64,000 bases of DNA, taken from Corynebacterium crudilactis. GTDB lineage: Bacteria > Actinomycetota > Actinomycetes > Mycobacteriales > Mycobacteriaceae. This document shows positions 17,227 to 26,517 of the stretch, piece by piece. Both the position numbers and the translations under genes were made by a program. Every line of letters starts with the position of its first letter. Position 1 is the first letter of the stretch. The notes beneath the pieces were generated by a model. The model worked only from the letters and a program-made list of their open reading frames with translations. It had not been told where the DNA came from and did no database searches. The stretch covers positions 2,864,364 to 2,928,363 of the forward strand of contig NZ_CP015622.1 in assembly GCF_001643015.1 (NCBI RefSeq). Direction: 5' to 3'.

Positions 17227-18492
17227 ATGGATTCACGTGGACAGGGCGATTTCGCCCGTGACAGCCAGGGTCGGCCCATCCTCGACCGCTATGGCAGGCC
17301 GGTTCGGGCGCGTCGACAAGCGGCGCAGCGACCGACCCCGCCACGTCGCACCTCCCCGCCGGCGGATTCCACCCGCATCTTCCCGGCGCAACCCGGACCG
17401 GCGGCACCCCGCCAGCAGTTCCCGCCGGCTGCCCCGCGGCAGCAATTTCCGCCACGCCCCCAGAACCAGCCCAGCCCGCAGGCCTATCAACATCCGGGTC
17501 ACATAGGCCATGTTCCGCAGGAACTTCCCCAGGTGGTCAACACCCAGGGACCACCGCAGCGCCCGCGCCGTCGCCTGCCACGGATCCGCCTGCGCCCGCG
17601 GGGATGCCTGGGATCCCTGTTCACCATGTTCGCAGTCATCCTGGTGCTGGTCGGTGCGGTGACCCTGTGGGCCGACTCGCAGCTCAACCGGGTGGATGCC
17701 ACCCCGGAAGCCCGGGTGTCCAACACCGCTGGGACGAACTGGTTGCTGGTGGGTTCAGATTCGCGTCAGGGCCTGAGCGAGGAGGACATCAATCGTCTGG
17801 GCACCGGTGGGGATATCGGTGTGGGACGCACCGACACCATCATGGTGCTGCACCTCCCCCGCAGCGGTGAGCCGACCCTGCTGTCGATCCCGCGTGATTC
17901 CTATGTCAACATCCCCGGGTGGGGCATGGACAAGATCAACGCGGCCTTCACTGTCGGTGGCCCGGAACTGTTGGCGCAGACCGTGGAGGAATCCACCGGC
18001 CTGCGCGTTGACCACTATGCGGAGATCGGCATGGGCGGGTTGGCCAACATGGTTGATGCCATCGGTGGTGTGGAGATGTGCCCGTCTGAACCCATCCAGG
18101 ATCCGCTGGCCAACCTGGATATCCAGGCGGGTTGCCAGGAGTTCGATGGGGCCACCGCACTGGGTTATGTGCGCACCCGCGCCACCGCGATGGGTGATCT
18201 GGACCGTGTGGTGCGCCAACGGGAGTTCTTCTCCGCCCTGTTGAGCACCGCCACCTCCCCCGGCACGCTGCTCAACCCCTTCCGGGTCATCCCGATGATC
18301 GGTGATGCCGTGGGTACCTTCACCGTCGGCGAGGGCGATCATGTCTGGCACCTGGGGCGCCTGGCGCTGGCCATGCGTGGCGGCACCCAGACCGAGACCG
18401 TGCCCATTGCCACCTTTGCTGATTATGACGTGGGAAATGTTGTCATTTGGGATGATTACGCCGCCGAGGAGCTGTTCAGCTCTCTGCGTTAA
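17227..18492 (+). CDS. lcpB: LytR-CpsA-Psr (LCP) cell-envelope ligase
   Basis: This 421-residue protein has a Pro/Gln/Arg-rich cytoplasmic N-terminus (about 1-130), one membrane helix (about 132-152) and an outside LCP domain with NWLLVGSDSR, GRTDTIMVLHL, LSIPRDSYV and GYVRTRATAMGDLDRVVRQ, the pyrophosphate-binding Arg/Asp set. LCP enzymes join arabinogalactan or other glycopolymers to peptidoglycan. In C. glutamicum lcpB (cg3210) occupies this place, near pheA. Most of the gene has the high G+C of the pilus operon, whereas its last 80 bases look like the rest of the chromosome. A strong terminator follows. Confidence 0.88.
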   Translation: MDSRGQGDFARDSQGRPILDRYGRPVRARRQAAQRPTPPRRTSPPADSTRIFPAQPGPAAPRQQFPPAAPRQQFPPRPQNQPSPQAYQHPGHIGHVPQELPQVVNTQGPPQRPRRRLPRIRLRPRGCLGSLFTMFAVILVLVGAVTLWADSQLNRVDATPEARVSNTAGTNWLLVGSDSRQGLSEEDINRLGTGGDIGVGRTDTIMVLHLPRSGEPTLLSIPRDSYVNIPGWGMDKINAAFTVGGPELLAQTVEESTGLRVDHYAEIGMGGLANMVDAIGGVEMCPSEPIQDPLANLDIQAGCQEFDGATALGYVRTRATAMGDLDRVVRQREFFSALLSTATSPGTLLNPFRVIPMIGDAVGTFTVGEGDHVWHLGRLALAMRGGTQTETVPIATFADYDVGNVVIWDDYAAEELFSSLR

Positions 18493-18507
18493 TACCCTGA
18501 TCAGCAT

Positions 18508-18552
18508 AAATGCCCTATCCGCCGATTCGGCTCGGAGGATAGGGCATTTTTT
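18508..18552. terminator. Bidirectional intrinsic terminator after lcpB
   Basis: A 13-bp perfect stem (AAATGCCCTATCC / GGATAGGGCATTT) with an inner GCCG/CGGC pair is followed by T-runs on both strands. It separates lcpB from the convergent DUF5926 gene. Confidence 0.9.
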
Positions 18553-18563
18553 GTAATTACCGG

Positions 18564-19478
18564 TTAGCGGATGGTCACCTGGCGGGACTTGATGTTTTCC
18601 AGCTGACGGCGCTCATCGGCGTTGAGCTGGGCATCGTTATCCAGTTCAGCGACGATCTTCTCGTTGAGTGCAACCAAAACATCGGCGTAATCGGTGGATG
18701 GACGCTCAGGATCGAGATCCCACACTGGGACGACGATGCCGTGGGTGCGGAAAGCGCCAGCGAACTTAGTTTCTTCACCAAGATTCAGCTCGCCACGAGC
18801 AGCGATGCGTGCCAGAGCATTGAACAAAGCGGTTTCGTTTTCAGTGCGGACCCAACGGATATGAGCCTTGCCGCCTGGGTTAACCCACCACACAGCGCCT
18901 GGCACATCTACTTCAACCTTGTGGGAAGGGAGGATGGAATCATTTGCTGCCTGCATGTGCTGAGCAACCTCTGGTGAAAGGTTATCTTCTTCTGCAAGCC
19001 ACCAGTTGAAGTCCTGGTGTGCGGTGATATCCAGAGTGTCAGACTCGCTGAGCAGGGACTTGAGCTCTGGCTGGGTGCCATCAGCGGTAGCAGTTGCTAG
19101 GGACTCGCCAGCGTTAGCGTTCTTGACCCAATGCAGTGCAAATGCCAGGTCTTTGCCTGGGTTATTGGAGCGGATAGTCTGCTGCATTGCAACGAATGCT
19201 TCGCCACCGAATGCTTCTTCGCGGACGAGTGCAGCTGCAGCACCTGGGAGGACGGTACAAATAGTGACCTTGCGGTCAGTTCCTGCAACGTTGATTGGAG
19301 CGGTTGCAGATGGAATGAATTCCTGCAGTGCAACGAGCTGGGACTCCATTGCCAGACCTTCGAATGGGCGTGGTTCACGCTCAAGTGCTGCGCGTTCTGC
19401 GGCGCGTGCTGCAAGTTTTGCCTGACGGCGGCTCATGCCCTCAGGTAGCTGTTCATTCTTCTTATTCTTCTTTGCCAT
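18564..19478 (-). CDS. DUF5926-family protein
   Basis: This 304-residue cytoplasmic protein starts with a Lys/Asn-rich tail (MAKKNKKNEQLPEGMSRRQ) and an Ala/Arg/Glu helix, then a globular domain with the FNWWLAE and WWVNPGGKAHIRWVR blocks that I associate with the actinobacterial DUF5926 family. No catalytic motif is evident and no membrane segment is present. Its start lies inside the end of the glycerophosphodiesterase gene (17-bp overlap), so the two are co-transcribed. Function unknown. Confidence 0.8.
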   Translation of the reverse strand: MAKKNKKNEQLPEGMSRRQAKLAARAAERAALEREPRPFEGLAMESQLVALQEFIPSATAPINVAGTDRKVTICTVLPGAAAALVREEAFGGEAFVAMQQTIRSNNPGKDLAFALHWVKNANAGESLATATADGTQPELKSLLSESDTLDITAHQDFNWWLAEEDNLSPEVAQHMQAANDSILPSHKVEVDVPGAVWWVNPGGKAHIRWVRTENETALFNALARIAARGELNLGEETKFAGAFRTHGIVVPVWDLDPERPSTDYADVLVALNEKIVAELDNDAQLNADERRQLENIKSRQVTIR

Positions 19479-20223
19479 GCGCATTAGCGTACATGGCGGG
19501 CTTGGACTGTGCTTTCAAAAGCTCGGCTGCGTGGTCCGGATAGTTCGTCGCCAGCATGTCCACGCCCTGGTCGCGCGCCCACAGCATGTCTTTTTGCTTG
19601 TCGACGGTGAAAAGATAGGTGGGCATACCCTTGATTCCGATGAGTTTCGGATCCATTTTCGCCCGCTCAATAGAAAGGCCAAGGCCAGTTGGTGAACCAC
19701 AACGAAGGTCTTTCGGATTCCCCCATCGTTCCCAAGACCTGCGCAAATGGATGCGATCAATTTCTGGGGCAAGCCGTTCCATACGAGAAATTGCAGGAAG
19801 CGCAAAAGAAATAATGTGAATGTGCGGATCTTGCATGAGCCCGCGGTACTTCAAAATCTTTGTTACTTCTTCTTCCAACATGATGGCATAACGCATCGGA
19901 TGCTTAGTTTCTATATAGAGGTGCTTATCTGGATAGTCTTCTAAAATATCCAACAGGTTATTCAGGGTAAGCACCTTTTGGGGTGCTTCTTTGCTGCCAA
20001 AGTTGAGGTCAAGCAGTGTTTCTAGATCAAGACGGGATACTCGGCCTCTGCCATCAGATACGCGATCCACGATGGGATCATGAATATTGACCACTTCACC
20101 GCATTTGGTCAGCCTCACGTCAGTTTCAATTCCGTGAATTGGCAATTCAAGAGCCGCTCTAAATGCAGCTTCTGTAAGTTCCGGGAATCGCGAAGATAAT
20201 CCTCGGTGCGCGATGATCTTCAT
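19462..20223 (-). CDS. glpQ: Glycerophosphodiester phosphodiesterase
   Basis: This 253-residue enzyme hydrolyses deacylated phospholipids to glycerol 3-phosphate and an alcohol. Visible blocks are IAHRG (4-8, catalytic His), PELTEAAF (PEN-T equivalent) and ETDVRLTKCGEVVNIHDP (Glu/Asp metal ligands and second His). I placed the start at ATG 20223, with GGAGAG upstream; the extended frame has no family-like residues. There is no signal peptide, so it acts in the cytoplasm. In C. glutamicum the gene next to gntP is glpQ1. It is divergent from the esterase gene. Confidence 0.85.
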   Translation of the reverse strand: MKIIAHRGLSSRFPELTEAAFRAALELPIHGIETDVRLTKCGEVVNIHDPIVDRVSDGRGRVSRLDLETLLDLNFGSKEAPQKVLTLNNLLDILEDYPDKHLYIETKHPMRYAIMLEEEVTKILKYRGLMQDPHIHIISFALPAISRMERLAPEIDRIHLRRSWERWGNPKDLRCGSPTGLGLSIERAKMDPKLIGIKGMPTYLFTVDKQKDMLWARDQGVDMLATNYPDHAAELLKAQSKPAMYANAHGKEE

Positions 20224-20326
20224 GTTCACATCTCTCCTAGCCCTAAAATACCCGCTACCTCTTCTAGTATCCTCCCAATTTTGCATCTCCGCAGCGTGGG
20301 GCGAGATATCTACATTACAACCAATT

Positions 20327-20342
20327 TGTGATGCGCGTTACA
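20327..20342. promoter_or_regulatory. Weak candidate CRP/GlxR-type site
   Basis: TGTGATGCGCGTTACA matches the TGTGA-N6-TCACA consensus except at one position of the right half. It lies between the divergent glpQ and esterase genes. GlxR is the C. glutamicum CRP-like regulator. Match quality is modest. Confidence 0.3.
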
Positions 20343-20346
20343 GAAA

Positions 20347-20432
20347 TTGCATAAGCTGGTCATACTGCAGAATTGGCCCCTTATACACATTGCATAAGCT
20401 GGTCATACTGCAGAATTGGCCCCTTATACACA
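20347..20432. repeat. Perfect 43-bp tandem duplication in the esterase promoter
   Basis: Two identical adjacent 43-bp units (20347-20389 and 20390-20432) begin TTGCATAAGCTGG and end CCTTATACACA. The second copy ends 11 bases before the esterase ATG. Any promoter or operator inside the unit is therefore doubled. Perfect identity suggests a recent event. Confidence 0.97.
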
Positions 20433-20443
20433 AGGAAATCATC

Positions 20444-21415
20444 ATGTCCGAAGAGCTCATCAGGCAAGAACTCGACCCAGCAGTCGCAGCATTATTGACG
20501 CCTGAAAATTCACTGCCCACTGTGTCCGATGAAAGCTACATGCTCCTCAAAGAAGCAACTTTTACAGGTCCAGCACTGGCCCAAGAGGCTGCCGCTGCAC
20601 ACAATGTCACCTGGGAAGACCACACAATCGATGGTCCAAACGGCCCCATTGAGGTCACAGTATTAAAACCTGCGGAATTTAAAGGAAACTCTCCGCTCTA
20701 CATAGCAATTCATAGTGGCGGCATGGTTCTTGGCGATCGCTGGACAGGCCTTGGCTCCTACGATGAATTTGCGTGGATCAATGAACACAACATGATTGTC
20801 GTGACCCCGGAATATCGCCTCGCACCCGATAATCCCGCGCCAGCCGGAGTGGAAGATTGCTACGCCACGCTCGTTTGGGCAGCATCCCAGGCGGAGGCAT
20901 GGGGACTCAATAAAGATCGCATTATGGTCGGCGGAGCTTCCGGCGGTGGCGGACTGGCCGCAGGCGTTGCCCTCATGGCTCGCGATCGAGGCGAAGTGCA
21001 GCTTTTCGCACAGTGCCTGATCTACCCCATGCTTGATGATCGCAATGCAACCATTTCCGCGCAGCAATACGGCGAGCCTTATGGCAAGATTTGGCCGCGA
21101 GAATCCAATGAATGGTCCTGGAATGCCATCCTTGGTGAAGGTCACGAAGATCGGGAAGTAAGTCCCTACACAGCTCCCGCTCGAGCAACTGATCTCGCAG
21201 GACTTCCCACCACGTATATCGATGTTGGATCCGCAGAAATGTTCCGCGATGAAGATATCAAGTACGCACTTCGCCTCCTAGAGTCCGGAGTACAGACCGA
21301 ACTCCATGTATGGCGTGGCGGTTTCCACGGATATGACGGATTAGGCACAGGAACGCCCGTCGCAGATGCAACGACAGAGACCCGCAGCGGTTGGATGAGG
21401 AGAATTCTCACCTAA
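20444..21415 (+). CDS. Alpha/beta-hydrolase, fold-3 (HSL-type) esterase
   Basis: This 323-residue hydrolase has the hormone-sensitive-lipase family signatures: an oxyanion-hole HSGG block (HGGG variant), the nucleophile Ser in GGASGGGG (GDSAGG variant), Asp in the IDVGSAEMFRDED segment and His in GGFHGYD near the C-terminus. I used ATG 20444 with AAGGAAA upstream; the frame can be extended to 20213 but that part reads through the tandem duplication. It is probably a short-chain ester or lactone hydrolase. It lies before gntP on the same strand, but with a 228-bp gap. Confidence 0.87.
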   Translation: MSEELIRQELDPAVAALLTPENSLPTVSDESYMLLKEATFTGPALAQEAAAAHNVTWEDHTIDGPNGPIEVTVLKPAEFKGNSPLYIAIHSGGMVLGDRWTGLGSYDEFAWINEHNMIVVTPEYRLAPDNPAPAGVEDCYATLVWAASQAEAWGLNKDRIMVGGASGGGGLAAGVALMARDRGEVQLFAQCLIYPMLDDRNATISAQQYGEPYGKIWPRESNEWSWNAILGEGHEDREVSPYTAPARATDLAGLPTTYIDVGSAEMFRDEDIKYALRLLESGVQTELHVWRGGFHGYDGLGTGTPVADATTETRSGWMRRILT

Positions 21416-21588
21416 ACCAATACAATCCCAAGTAGCAATCGTTTGCATAATTCCCCACTTCAAACAGAAGTAAAGGGGATCCAACTTAAACAGGCAAATT
21501 TATCGCGACTAAACTCCCTCGCAGTGTTAAATTATTCAGTGATGACCATGCATTTTCGTAGAGAATGTGGCGCAAATCTCATCACCCG

Positions 21589-21603
21589 TGTAGTTTGATC
21601 ATA
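21589..21603. promoter_or_regulatory. Candidate GntR1/GntR2 operator upstream of gntP
   Basis: On the minus strand this reads TATGATCAAACTACA, sharing the TATGAT start and an AC step with the TATGATAGTACCAAT-like site I recall for the C. glutamicum gluconate regulators. It lies about 45 bp before the gntP ATG. Partial match only. Confidence 0.3.
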
Positions 21604-21643
21604 CTTATTTCATCCAAGTCAATTACTGAGAAGGATTTTCCCT

Positions 21644-23035
21644 ATGGATACTTGGGAACAAACCCTTGGAACGGGCGCATTGCTCGGCATCGCTGCCGGA
21701 GCAATCGCCCTTATCCTTGTTCTTGTTATTGTTTTTAAACTGCACGCCTTCCTCACTCTCGTGCTTGTTTCCATTCTCACCGCACTCGTTGCAGGCATTC
21801 CAATGAATGCAGTGGTGGACACCCTACTCGGCGGATTCGGAGGAACGCTCGCTTCAGTTGCCCTGCTTGTTGGCCTTGGCGCGATGCTGGGCAGACTCGT
21901 GGAAACATCAGGTGGTGCAAAATCCCTAGCCGATGCGATGGTTCGAATTTTTGGTGAAGCACGCGCACCATTCGCTCTTGGTGTGGCATCACTGATCATG
22001 GGCTTCCCCATCTTCTTCGATGCTGGTCTTGTGGTTATGCTGCCGGTTATCTTCGCAGTAGCCCGTCGACTTAATGGTTCAGTTCTTACCTTCGGTATTC
22101 CTGCTGCTGGTGCTTTCTCTGTCATGCACGTGTTCGTGCCACCTCATCCAGGCCCCATTGCGGCTTCTGAATTCTTTGGTGCGCAGGTTGGATATGTACT
22201 GATCGCAGGCATTATTGTCGCGCTGCCAACGTGGTACTTGACCGGTTACCTGCTGGGTAAATTCTTAGGCCGGAAATTCCCACTGCCAGTTCCAGATCTT
22301 CTCAGTGGTGGAGCTCAAGAAGAAGATCAGCCTCATAACCCTGCAAGTGCAGCGTCAATTATTGTCATTTTGCTCATTCCGATGCTGCTCATTTTCGGAA
22401 ATACTGGCACCTCAATGGCAGTGTCCGCAGGCGTTCTTGATGCGGAATCAGCAGTGGTCAAGGTCTTGGGCTTCCTAGGTGAAACCCCAGTTGCTTTGCT
22501 GATCACCGTGCTTATCGCACTGTTCTTCCTCGGCAACCGTCGCGGCATCAGCGGATCTGCACTGGAGAAAACTGTTGAAGGCGCGCTCGGCCCCATCTGT
22601 TCCGTCGTGTTGATCACCGGTGCTGGTGGCATGTTCGGTGGAGTGCTGCGTACCTCCGGAATTGGTGGAGCTTTGGCAGATTCCATGTCTGATCTGGGAC
22701 TACCTGTTATTGCTGGCTGTTTCATCGTGGCAGCGGTTCTTCGCATCGCCCAGGGTTCTGCAACTGTTGCTCTCACTACTGCGGCAGCGCTGATGGCTCC
22801 TGCTGTTGCAGCTACCGATTTCAATGAGTTCCAGCTGGCTGCGATTGTTATTTCCACTGCTGCAGGTTCTGTTATTGCCAGCCACGTCAACGATTCCGGT
22901 TTCTGGCTAGTTGGCCGTTTGATGAATGCAGACGTTCCAACCACGCTGAAAACTTGGACAGTAAACCAGACTTGCATTGCCATCGTTGGCTTCATTCTGG
23001 CTTATGCCATGTTCGGTTTGGCGTCCTTGCTCTAA
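21644..23035 (+). CDS. gntP: Gluconate permease (GntP family)
   Basis: This 463-residue integral membrane protein has about 12-14 hydrophobic segments and GntP-family blocks such as HVFVPPHPGPIAA, AAVLRIAQGSATVA and SHVNDSGFWLV, the last being highly conserved. The family takes up gluconate and related acids with protons. AGAAGGA sits about 10 bases before the ATG at 21644. In C. glutamicum gntP lies in the same place and is controlled by GntR1/GntR2 and GlxR. It is convergent with the pyruvate-kinase-like gene across a hairpin-rich spacer. Confidence 0.95.
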   Translation: MDTWEQTLGTGALLGIAAGAIALILVLVIVFKLHAFLTLVLVSILTALVAGIPMNAVVDTLLGGFGGTLASVALLVGLGAMLGRLVETSGGAKSLADAMVRIFGEARAPFALGVASLIMGFPIFFDAGLVVMLPVIFAVARRLNGSVLTFGIPAAGAFSVMHVFVPPHPGPIAASEFFGAQVGYVLIAGIIVALPTWYLTGYLLGKFLGRKFPLPVPDLLSGGAQEEDQPHNPASAASIIVILLIPMLLIFGNTGTSMAVSAGVLDAESAVVKVLGFLGETPVALLITVLIALFFLGNRRGISGSALEKTVEGALGPICSVVLITGAGGMFGGVLRTSGIGGALADSMSDLGLPVIAGCFIVAAVLRIAQGSATVALTTAAALMAPAVAATDFNEFQLAAIVISTAAGSVIASHVNDSGFWLVGRLMNADVPTTLKTWTVNQTCIAIVGFILAYAMFGLASLL

Positions 23036-23399
23036 GGATTTTCCAGGTGCTACCCTGAGCCGTTTTAAGAGGTCGACTTTCCCGAATGAACATTTACATG
23101 GAAGCGACTCTCAGAAGTCCTTAAAAGCGATTTTAGGGAGGGCACTTTTCAGGGGCAGACCTTGAAGTTTTCACCAAACCAAATGAGAGTGCCCACGGCA
23201 GCTTAAAACCTGCTCCGTGGGCACTGTGGTTTGGTTATCCAAGCTCGAAACCGGTCACAGCTGCCCAAATTTCAGATTTCATGGGCTCGTGGGCACTGTC
23301 GTTTGGTTTCCAGAGTCTGCACCAGCCAGCATGTCAAAATCTCGCAATTTCTGAAGATCTCTGACATTCTGAAGCGCTTTTTCGCACCCGAAACCCGGT
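23036..23399. other. Convergent 364-bp spacer between gntP and pyruvate-kinase-like gene
   Basis: No gene is seen. The right two thirds hold a large palindrome and a second copy of its right arm (listed separately). I see no classical T-run terminator, so these hairpins may serve that role for one or both genes. Confidence 0.7.
23173..23311. repeat. Palindromic repeat and second partial copy (GTGGGCACTGT-GTTTGG arms)
   Basis: ACCAAACC (23173) and AGTGCCCACGG (23188) pair with CCGTGGGCACT (23215) and GGTTTGGT (23228) in one nested stem. A second copy of the right arm, CGTGGGCACTGTCGTTTGG, starts at 23288, preceded by a degenerate left arm. It is comparable in layout to the double hairpin at 43.9 kb. 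Confidence 0.8.
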
Positions 23400-25256
23400 T
23401 TATTCTTCCCAGCTTTTCACCTTGCGCAACAACAACCTACTTTTGCGCTGCGATGCTCCCAGCTTTCGGCTCATTTTCGTCAGTACCTTGATGGCATCGT
23501 TGATGTGGGGGCCCTTGTTCAGCATGACACACTCAGCGCGCAAGGCCATTGCGGCATCGGTGATTTCTGCGCGGGAAGGTAGTCCGTTTTTGGCCATGTT
23601 TTCCAGCACTTGGGTGGCCAGGATTGTCGGAATATGAGCTGCTTCGGCGAGAGCCATGATCAACTGTGGAACTTCAGCCATGCGGTCAAAGCCCAGTTCA
23701 ACGGCTAGATCACCGCGGGCGATCATGATGCCAAAGTTTTCGTGGCGCATGCCGGTGAGCAAGATTTGAGCCAGGCCTTCAAATCCTGGAATGGTTTCAA
23801 TCTTGAGCACTAATCCGAGGCGTTCCACTGCTGCAGGATCGTTGATATCTTCGAGTGCTTGGAGGAGATACTCCACGTCAGCGACATCGCGGATGAAGGA
23901 AATCGCTGCGATATCAGCATATTTCACCACAAAGCGCAGGTGGTCGAGGTCTTCTTCGGTCAGGCTTGGCAGCGGAAGTTCGGAATCTGGCAGGTTGATA
24001 CCCTTATAGGCTGCCAGGTTCACGCCTTGTGGGCGAGCGCGAGTAACTTCAAGTTCTACGTTTGTGACACCGTCAGCTGTGTTTTTCTCGATGCAGACTG
24101 CAGAGATGGCGCCGTCGTCGAAAAGCACGCGGTGTCCAACCCTGATCGCGCCGACTGCCTGGGGCAGGGTGCAGCTGATGCGCGGGGTGCGTCCGGATCC
24201 GGAGGAAGGATCATAAACTAATTCTTCATCTGTGAGAATGAGGCGGTTGCCCACTTTTAAGTTGATGCGCTGGACAATGGCGGGGATTCCGTAGACGCGG
24301 GAACGATCATAATCGTGTTCTAGAAGCGTGCCGTTGGAAACATATGCTTTTTGTGGGCCTTCGGCCAGCACTGCGCCGTCAAAAGTCCTGGTGACGGTGA
24401 AGGCACGGCGGGAACCACGGGTATCGGGAACGTTGATTACGCTGCCGGTTTTCAGCTTGGTAAACCAATCGGGAGCAACTTCGATGGGTAATGCTTCGCG
24501 GCCGGGAAGATTTGTTGGAATGGGAACAGGATCAGAGCCATGCGCAGTGATCCACAATTTTGCTGGTGTCAGCACTTTTCCGGCTTCATTGCGCGTTACT
24601 CGCGCACGCCCGACTTCTGCGCCCGGTGCAATTTCACCAGTGCGTACCTTTGGGCCAGCCAAATCCATGCTCACACGGATTTCTCGGCCTACCTCTTCCG
24701 CAACAGCATGGATGTTGTCGATCATTTGCTTCCAGATGGTTTCATCATCATGGGCACAGTTGATGCGGGCGAGGTCCATGCCACTTTTGGCGAATCCACG
24801 AACCAATTCAATATCAGTGGCAGCTTCGGTGGGCAGAGTGACCATGATGCAGGAAGGGGTGTCTGGCAGTGGTTCGCCGAGAAGGATTTCTGCGTGCTCA
24901 TCCAAAATTTCATCCGCATCTTCAAATGCGTCAACGACTTCAGATGGTTGGTATAAAGGGCCTTCTCCAGCGAAAGCGCCAACAACGTTTCGGGCTGCTT
25001 TGAGTCGTGCTTGCACTGCTGGTTCAGTGGTGGTCAGCCGGGTGGCACCTACTGAAGAAAGTCGTTGCTGCAGGCCACGGAGGTCTTTGGTGCGCAGATG
25101 TGCATAGTGCATGAGGTTGCGGGCACCCACATAATGGGTGGGAGAAACTTTGCCAATCGCTTCACTGTGAGTTTGTGTCACCTCATCAAGCTCGAGAATC
25201 AACTCATCGAGTTCAGTCTTGATTTCTCGAAGAATGTCCTGGTCAAACTCATTCAT
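23400..25256 (-). CDS. Pyruvate kinase-like protein (Pyk2 type) with N-terminal extension
   Basis: This 618-residue protein has an acidic helical N-terminus (about 1-140) before the pyruvate-kinase barrel. Barrel blocks include MDLAGPKVRTGEI, the active-site region IMIARGDLAVELGF and PSRAEITDAAMALRAECVMLNKGP. The usual C-terminal allosteric domain is absent or very short, since the protein ends soon after that block. C. glutamicum carries a similar 618-residue protein (cg3218) next to ldhA, a second pyruvate-kinase-type enzyme besides Pyk1. It lies downstream of ldh on the same strand with a 135-bp gap, so the two may be co-expressed. Confidence 0.88.
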   Translation of the reverse strand: MNEFDQDILREIKTELDELILELDEVTQTHSEAIGKVSPTHYVGARNLMHYAHLRTKDLRGLQQRLSSVGATRLTTTEPAVQARLKAARNVVGAFAGEGPLYQPSEVVDAFEDADEILDEHAEILLGEPLPDTPSCIMVTLPTEAATDIELVRGFAKSGMDLARINCAHDDETIWKQMIDNIHAVAEEVGREIRVSMDLAGPKVRTGEIAPGAEVGRARVTRNEAGKVLTPAKLWITAHGSDPVPIPTNLPGREALPIEVAPDWFTKLKTGSVINVPDTRGSRRAFTVTRTFDGAVLAEGPQKAYVSNGTLLEHDYDRSRVYGIPAIVQRINLKVGNRLILTDEELVYDPSSGSGRTPRISCTLPQAVGAIRVGHRVLFDDGAISAVCIEKNTADGVTNVELEVTRARPQGVNLAAYKGINLPDSELPLPSLTEEDLDHLRFVVKYADIAAISFIRDVADVEYLLQALEDINDPAAVERLGLVLKIETIPGFEGLAQILLTGMRHENFGIMIARGDLAVELGFDRMAEVPQLIMALAEAAHIPTILATQVLENMAKNGLPSRAEITDAAMALRAECVMLNKGPHINDAIKVLTKMSRKLGASQRKSRLLLRKVKSWEE

Positions 25257-25391
25257 TTGCGCTCCTTAGGCTACAAATACACACAAACCTCGGTCTAGTT
25301 CATATTTTGCACCTAAACCACACGGTTGGCAGCGCAAGTACTTCCGCATATGCTCTCGAAATCAAGCAAGCACTCACACCACCAGAGAAAA

Positions 25392-26336
25392 CTAGAAGAA
25401 CTGCTGTTGAATCTCGCGCAGCGTGTTCGCGGAGTGTTTGAAGCGATTCATTTCATGATCGGTGATTTCAAGTTCCACCACGCGGCGAATACCTCGACGG
25501 TTGATGATGGCTGGAGTGCCGATGTAAATATCTTCTTCGCCGTATTCACCATGCAGTAGTGCAGATACTGGGACGGCTACATCTTGGTTTTGTAGTACCG
25601 CGCGGGTGATTCGGGCAAGGCCCATGCCGATGCCATAGGAAGTGGAGCCCTTGGCGTCAATGATGTGATAGGCAGCGTCGCGGGTGTCTTCGAAAATTTT
25701 CTCCAGGCGACCCTCCAGTGTGGGATCTTTATCCAGCATGCGGCTGAGTGATACGCCTGCGACGGTGGCGGAAGAGATGACAGGAAGTTCGGTATCGCCG
25801 TGTTCACCAATGATGTAGGCGTGCACGGAGCTTGGGGCTACTTCATAGAGTTCGCCCAGCATATAGCGGAATCGTGCAGAATCGAGGACGGTCCCGGAGC
25901 CGATGACGCGGTGCCAATCCAGTCCGGAGAATTTCCAGACAGCGTAGGTGAGAATGTCTACGGGGTTGGATGCGACGAGGAAAATTCCATCAAAGCCGTT
26001 GTCCATGACATCGCCGACGATGGATTTCATGATTTTGACGTTTTTGTCCACCAGCTGGAGGCGAGTCTCGCCAGGCTTTTGGGCTGCGCCGGCACAAATG
26101 ACAACCATGGCTGCGTCTTCGCAGTCAGCGTAGGTGCCCTTGGTGACACGGGTGCGGGAATCTGCCCACACCACGCCATGGTTGAGGTCCATGACATTGC
26201 CTTCAAGCTTTTTCTCATCGATATCAATGATCGCAAGGTGGTCGGCTATACCTTGGTTGATCAGGGCATATGCGTATGCCACTCCGACATCACCTGCGCC
26301 AATGAGGACGATTTTGTTACCGACAGTCTCTTTCAT
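25392..26336 (-). CDS. ldh: NAD-dependent L-lactate dehydrogenase
   Basis: The 314-residue enzyme reduces pyruvate to L-lactate with NADH. The Rossmann start [25 protein letters not shown], the substrate Arg region and the active-site loop [10 protein letters not shown] with the catalytic His are all present. Length equals C. glutamicum LdhA. An LldR-type operator (26440-26450) overlaps the promoter, with CATAAT as probable -10 (minus strand, near 26425). In C. glutamicum the gene is also under sugar control by SugR and by GlxR. The pyruvate-kinase-like gene follows. Confidence 0.97.
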   Translation of the reverse strand: MKETVGNKIVLIGAGDVGVAYAYALINQGIADHLAIIDIDEKKLEGNVMDLNHGVVWADSRTRVTKGTYADCEDAAMVVICAGAAQKPGETRLQLVDKNVKIMKSIVGDVMDNGFDGIFLVASNPVDILTYAVWKFSGLDWHRVIGSGTVLDSARFRYMLGELYEVAPSSVHAYIIGEHGDTELPVISSATVAGVSLSRMLDKDPTLEGRLEKIFEDTRDAAYHIIDAKGSTSYGIGMGLARITRAVLQNQDVAVPVSALLHGEYGEEDIYIGTPAIINRRGIRRVVELEITDHEMNRFKHSANTLREIQQQFF

Positions 26337-26439
26337 AACAATCCCGCTTTCTAAGTTCCCGCTCGCCGGGCAGCTCAGAAAATCAGCAAGAGCTTTTGCC
26401 CGGATTCCTTTGTTACACCTTTAATTATGCCCGAAAATG

Positions 26440-26450
26440 TGGTCAGACCA
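26440..26450. promoter_or_regulatory. LldR-type operator at the ldh promoter
   Basis: TGGTCAGACCA is a perfect palindrome that matches the TNGTNNNACNA motif of C. glutamicum LldR. It sits about 10 bp upstream of the likely ldh -10 element (CATAAT on the minus strand), inside the core promoter, so binding should repress. The same motif lies before the lactate permease gene. Confidence 0.75.
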
Positions 26451-26517
26451 GACATTAATCTTTGTTGAAACAATCACATCCTGCAGACCCCATGGAGCTC
26501 TGCAATGATGGCTCATT

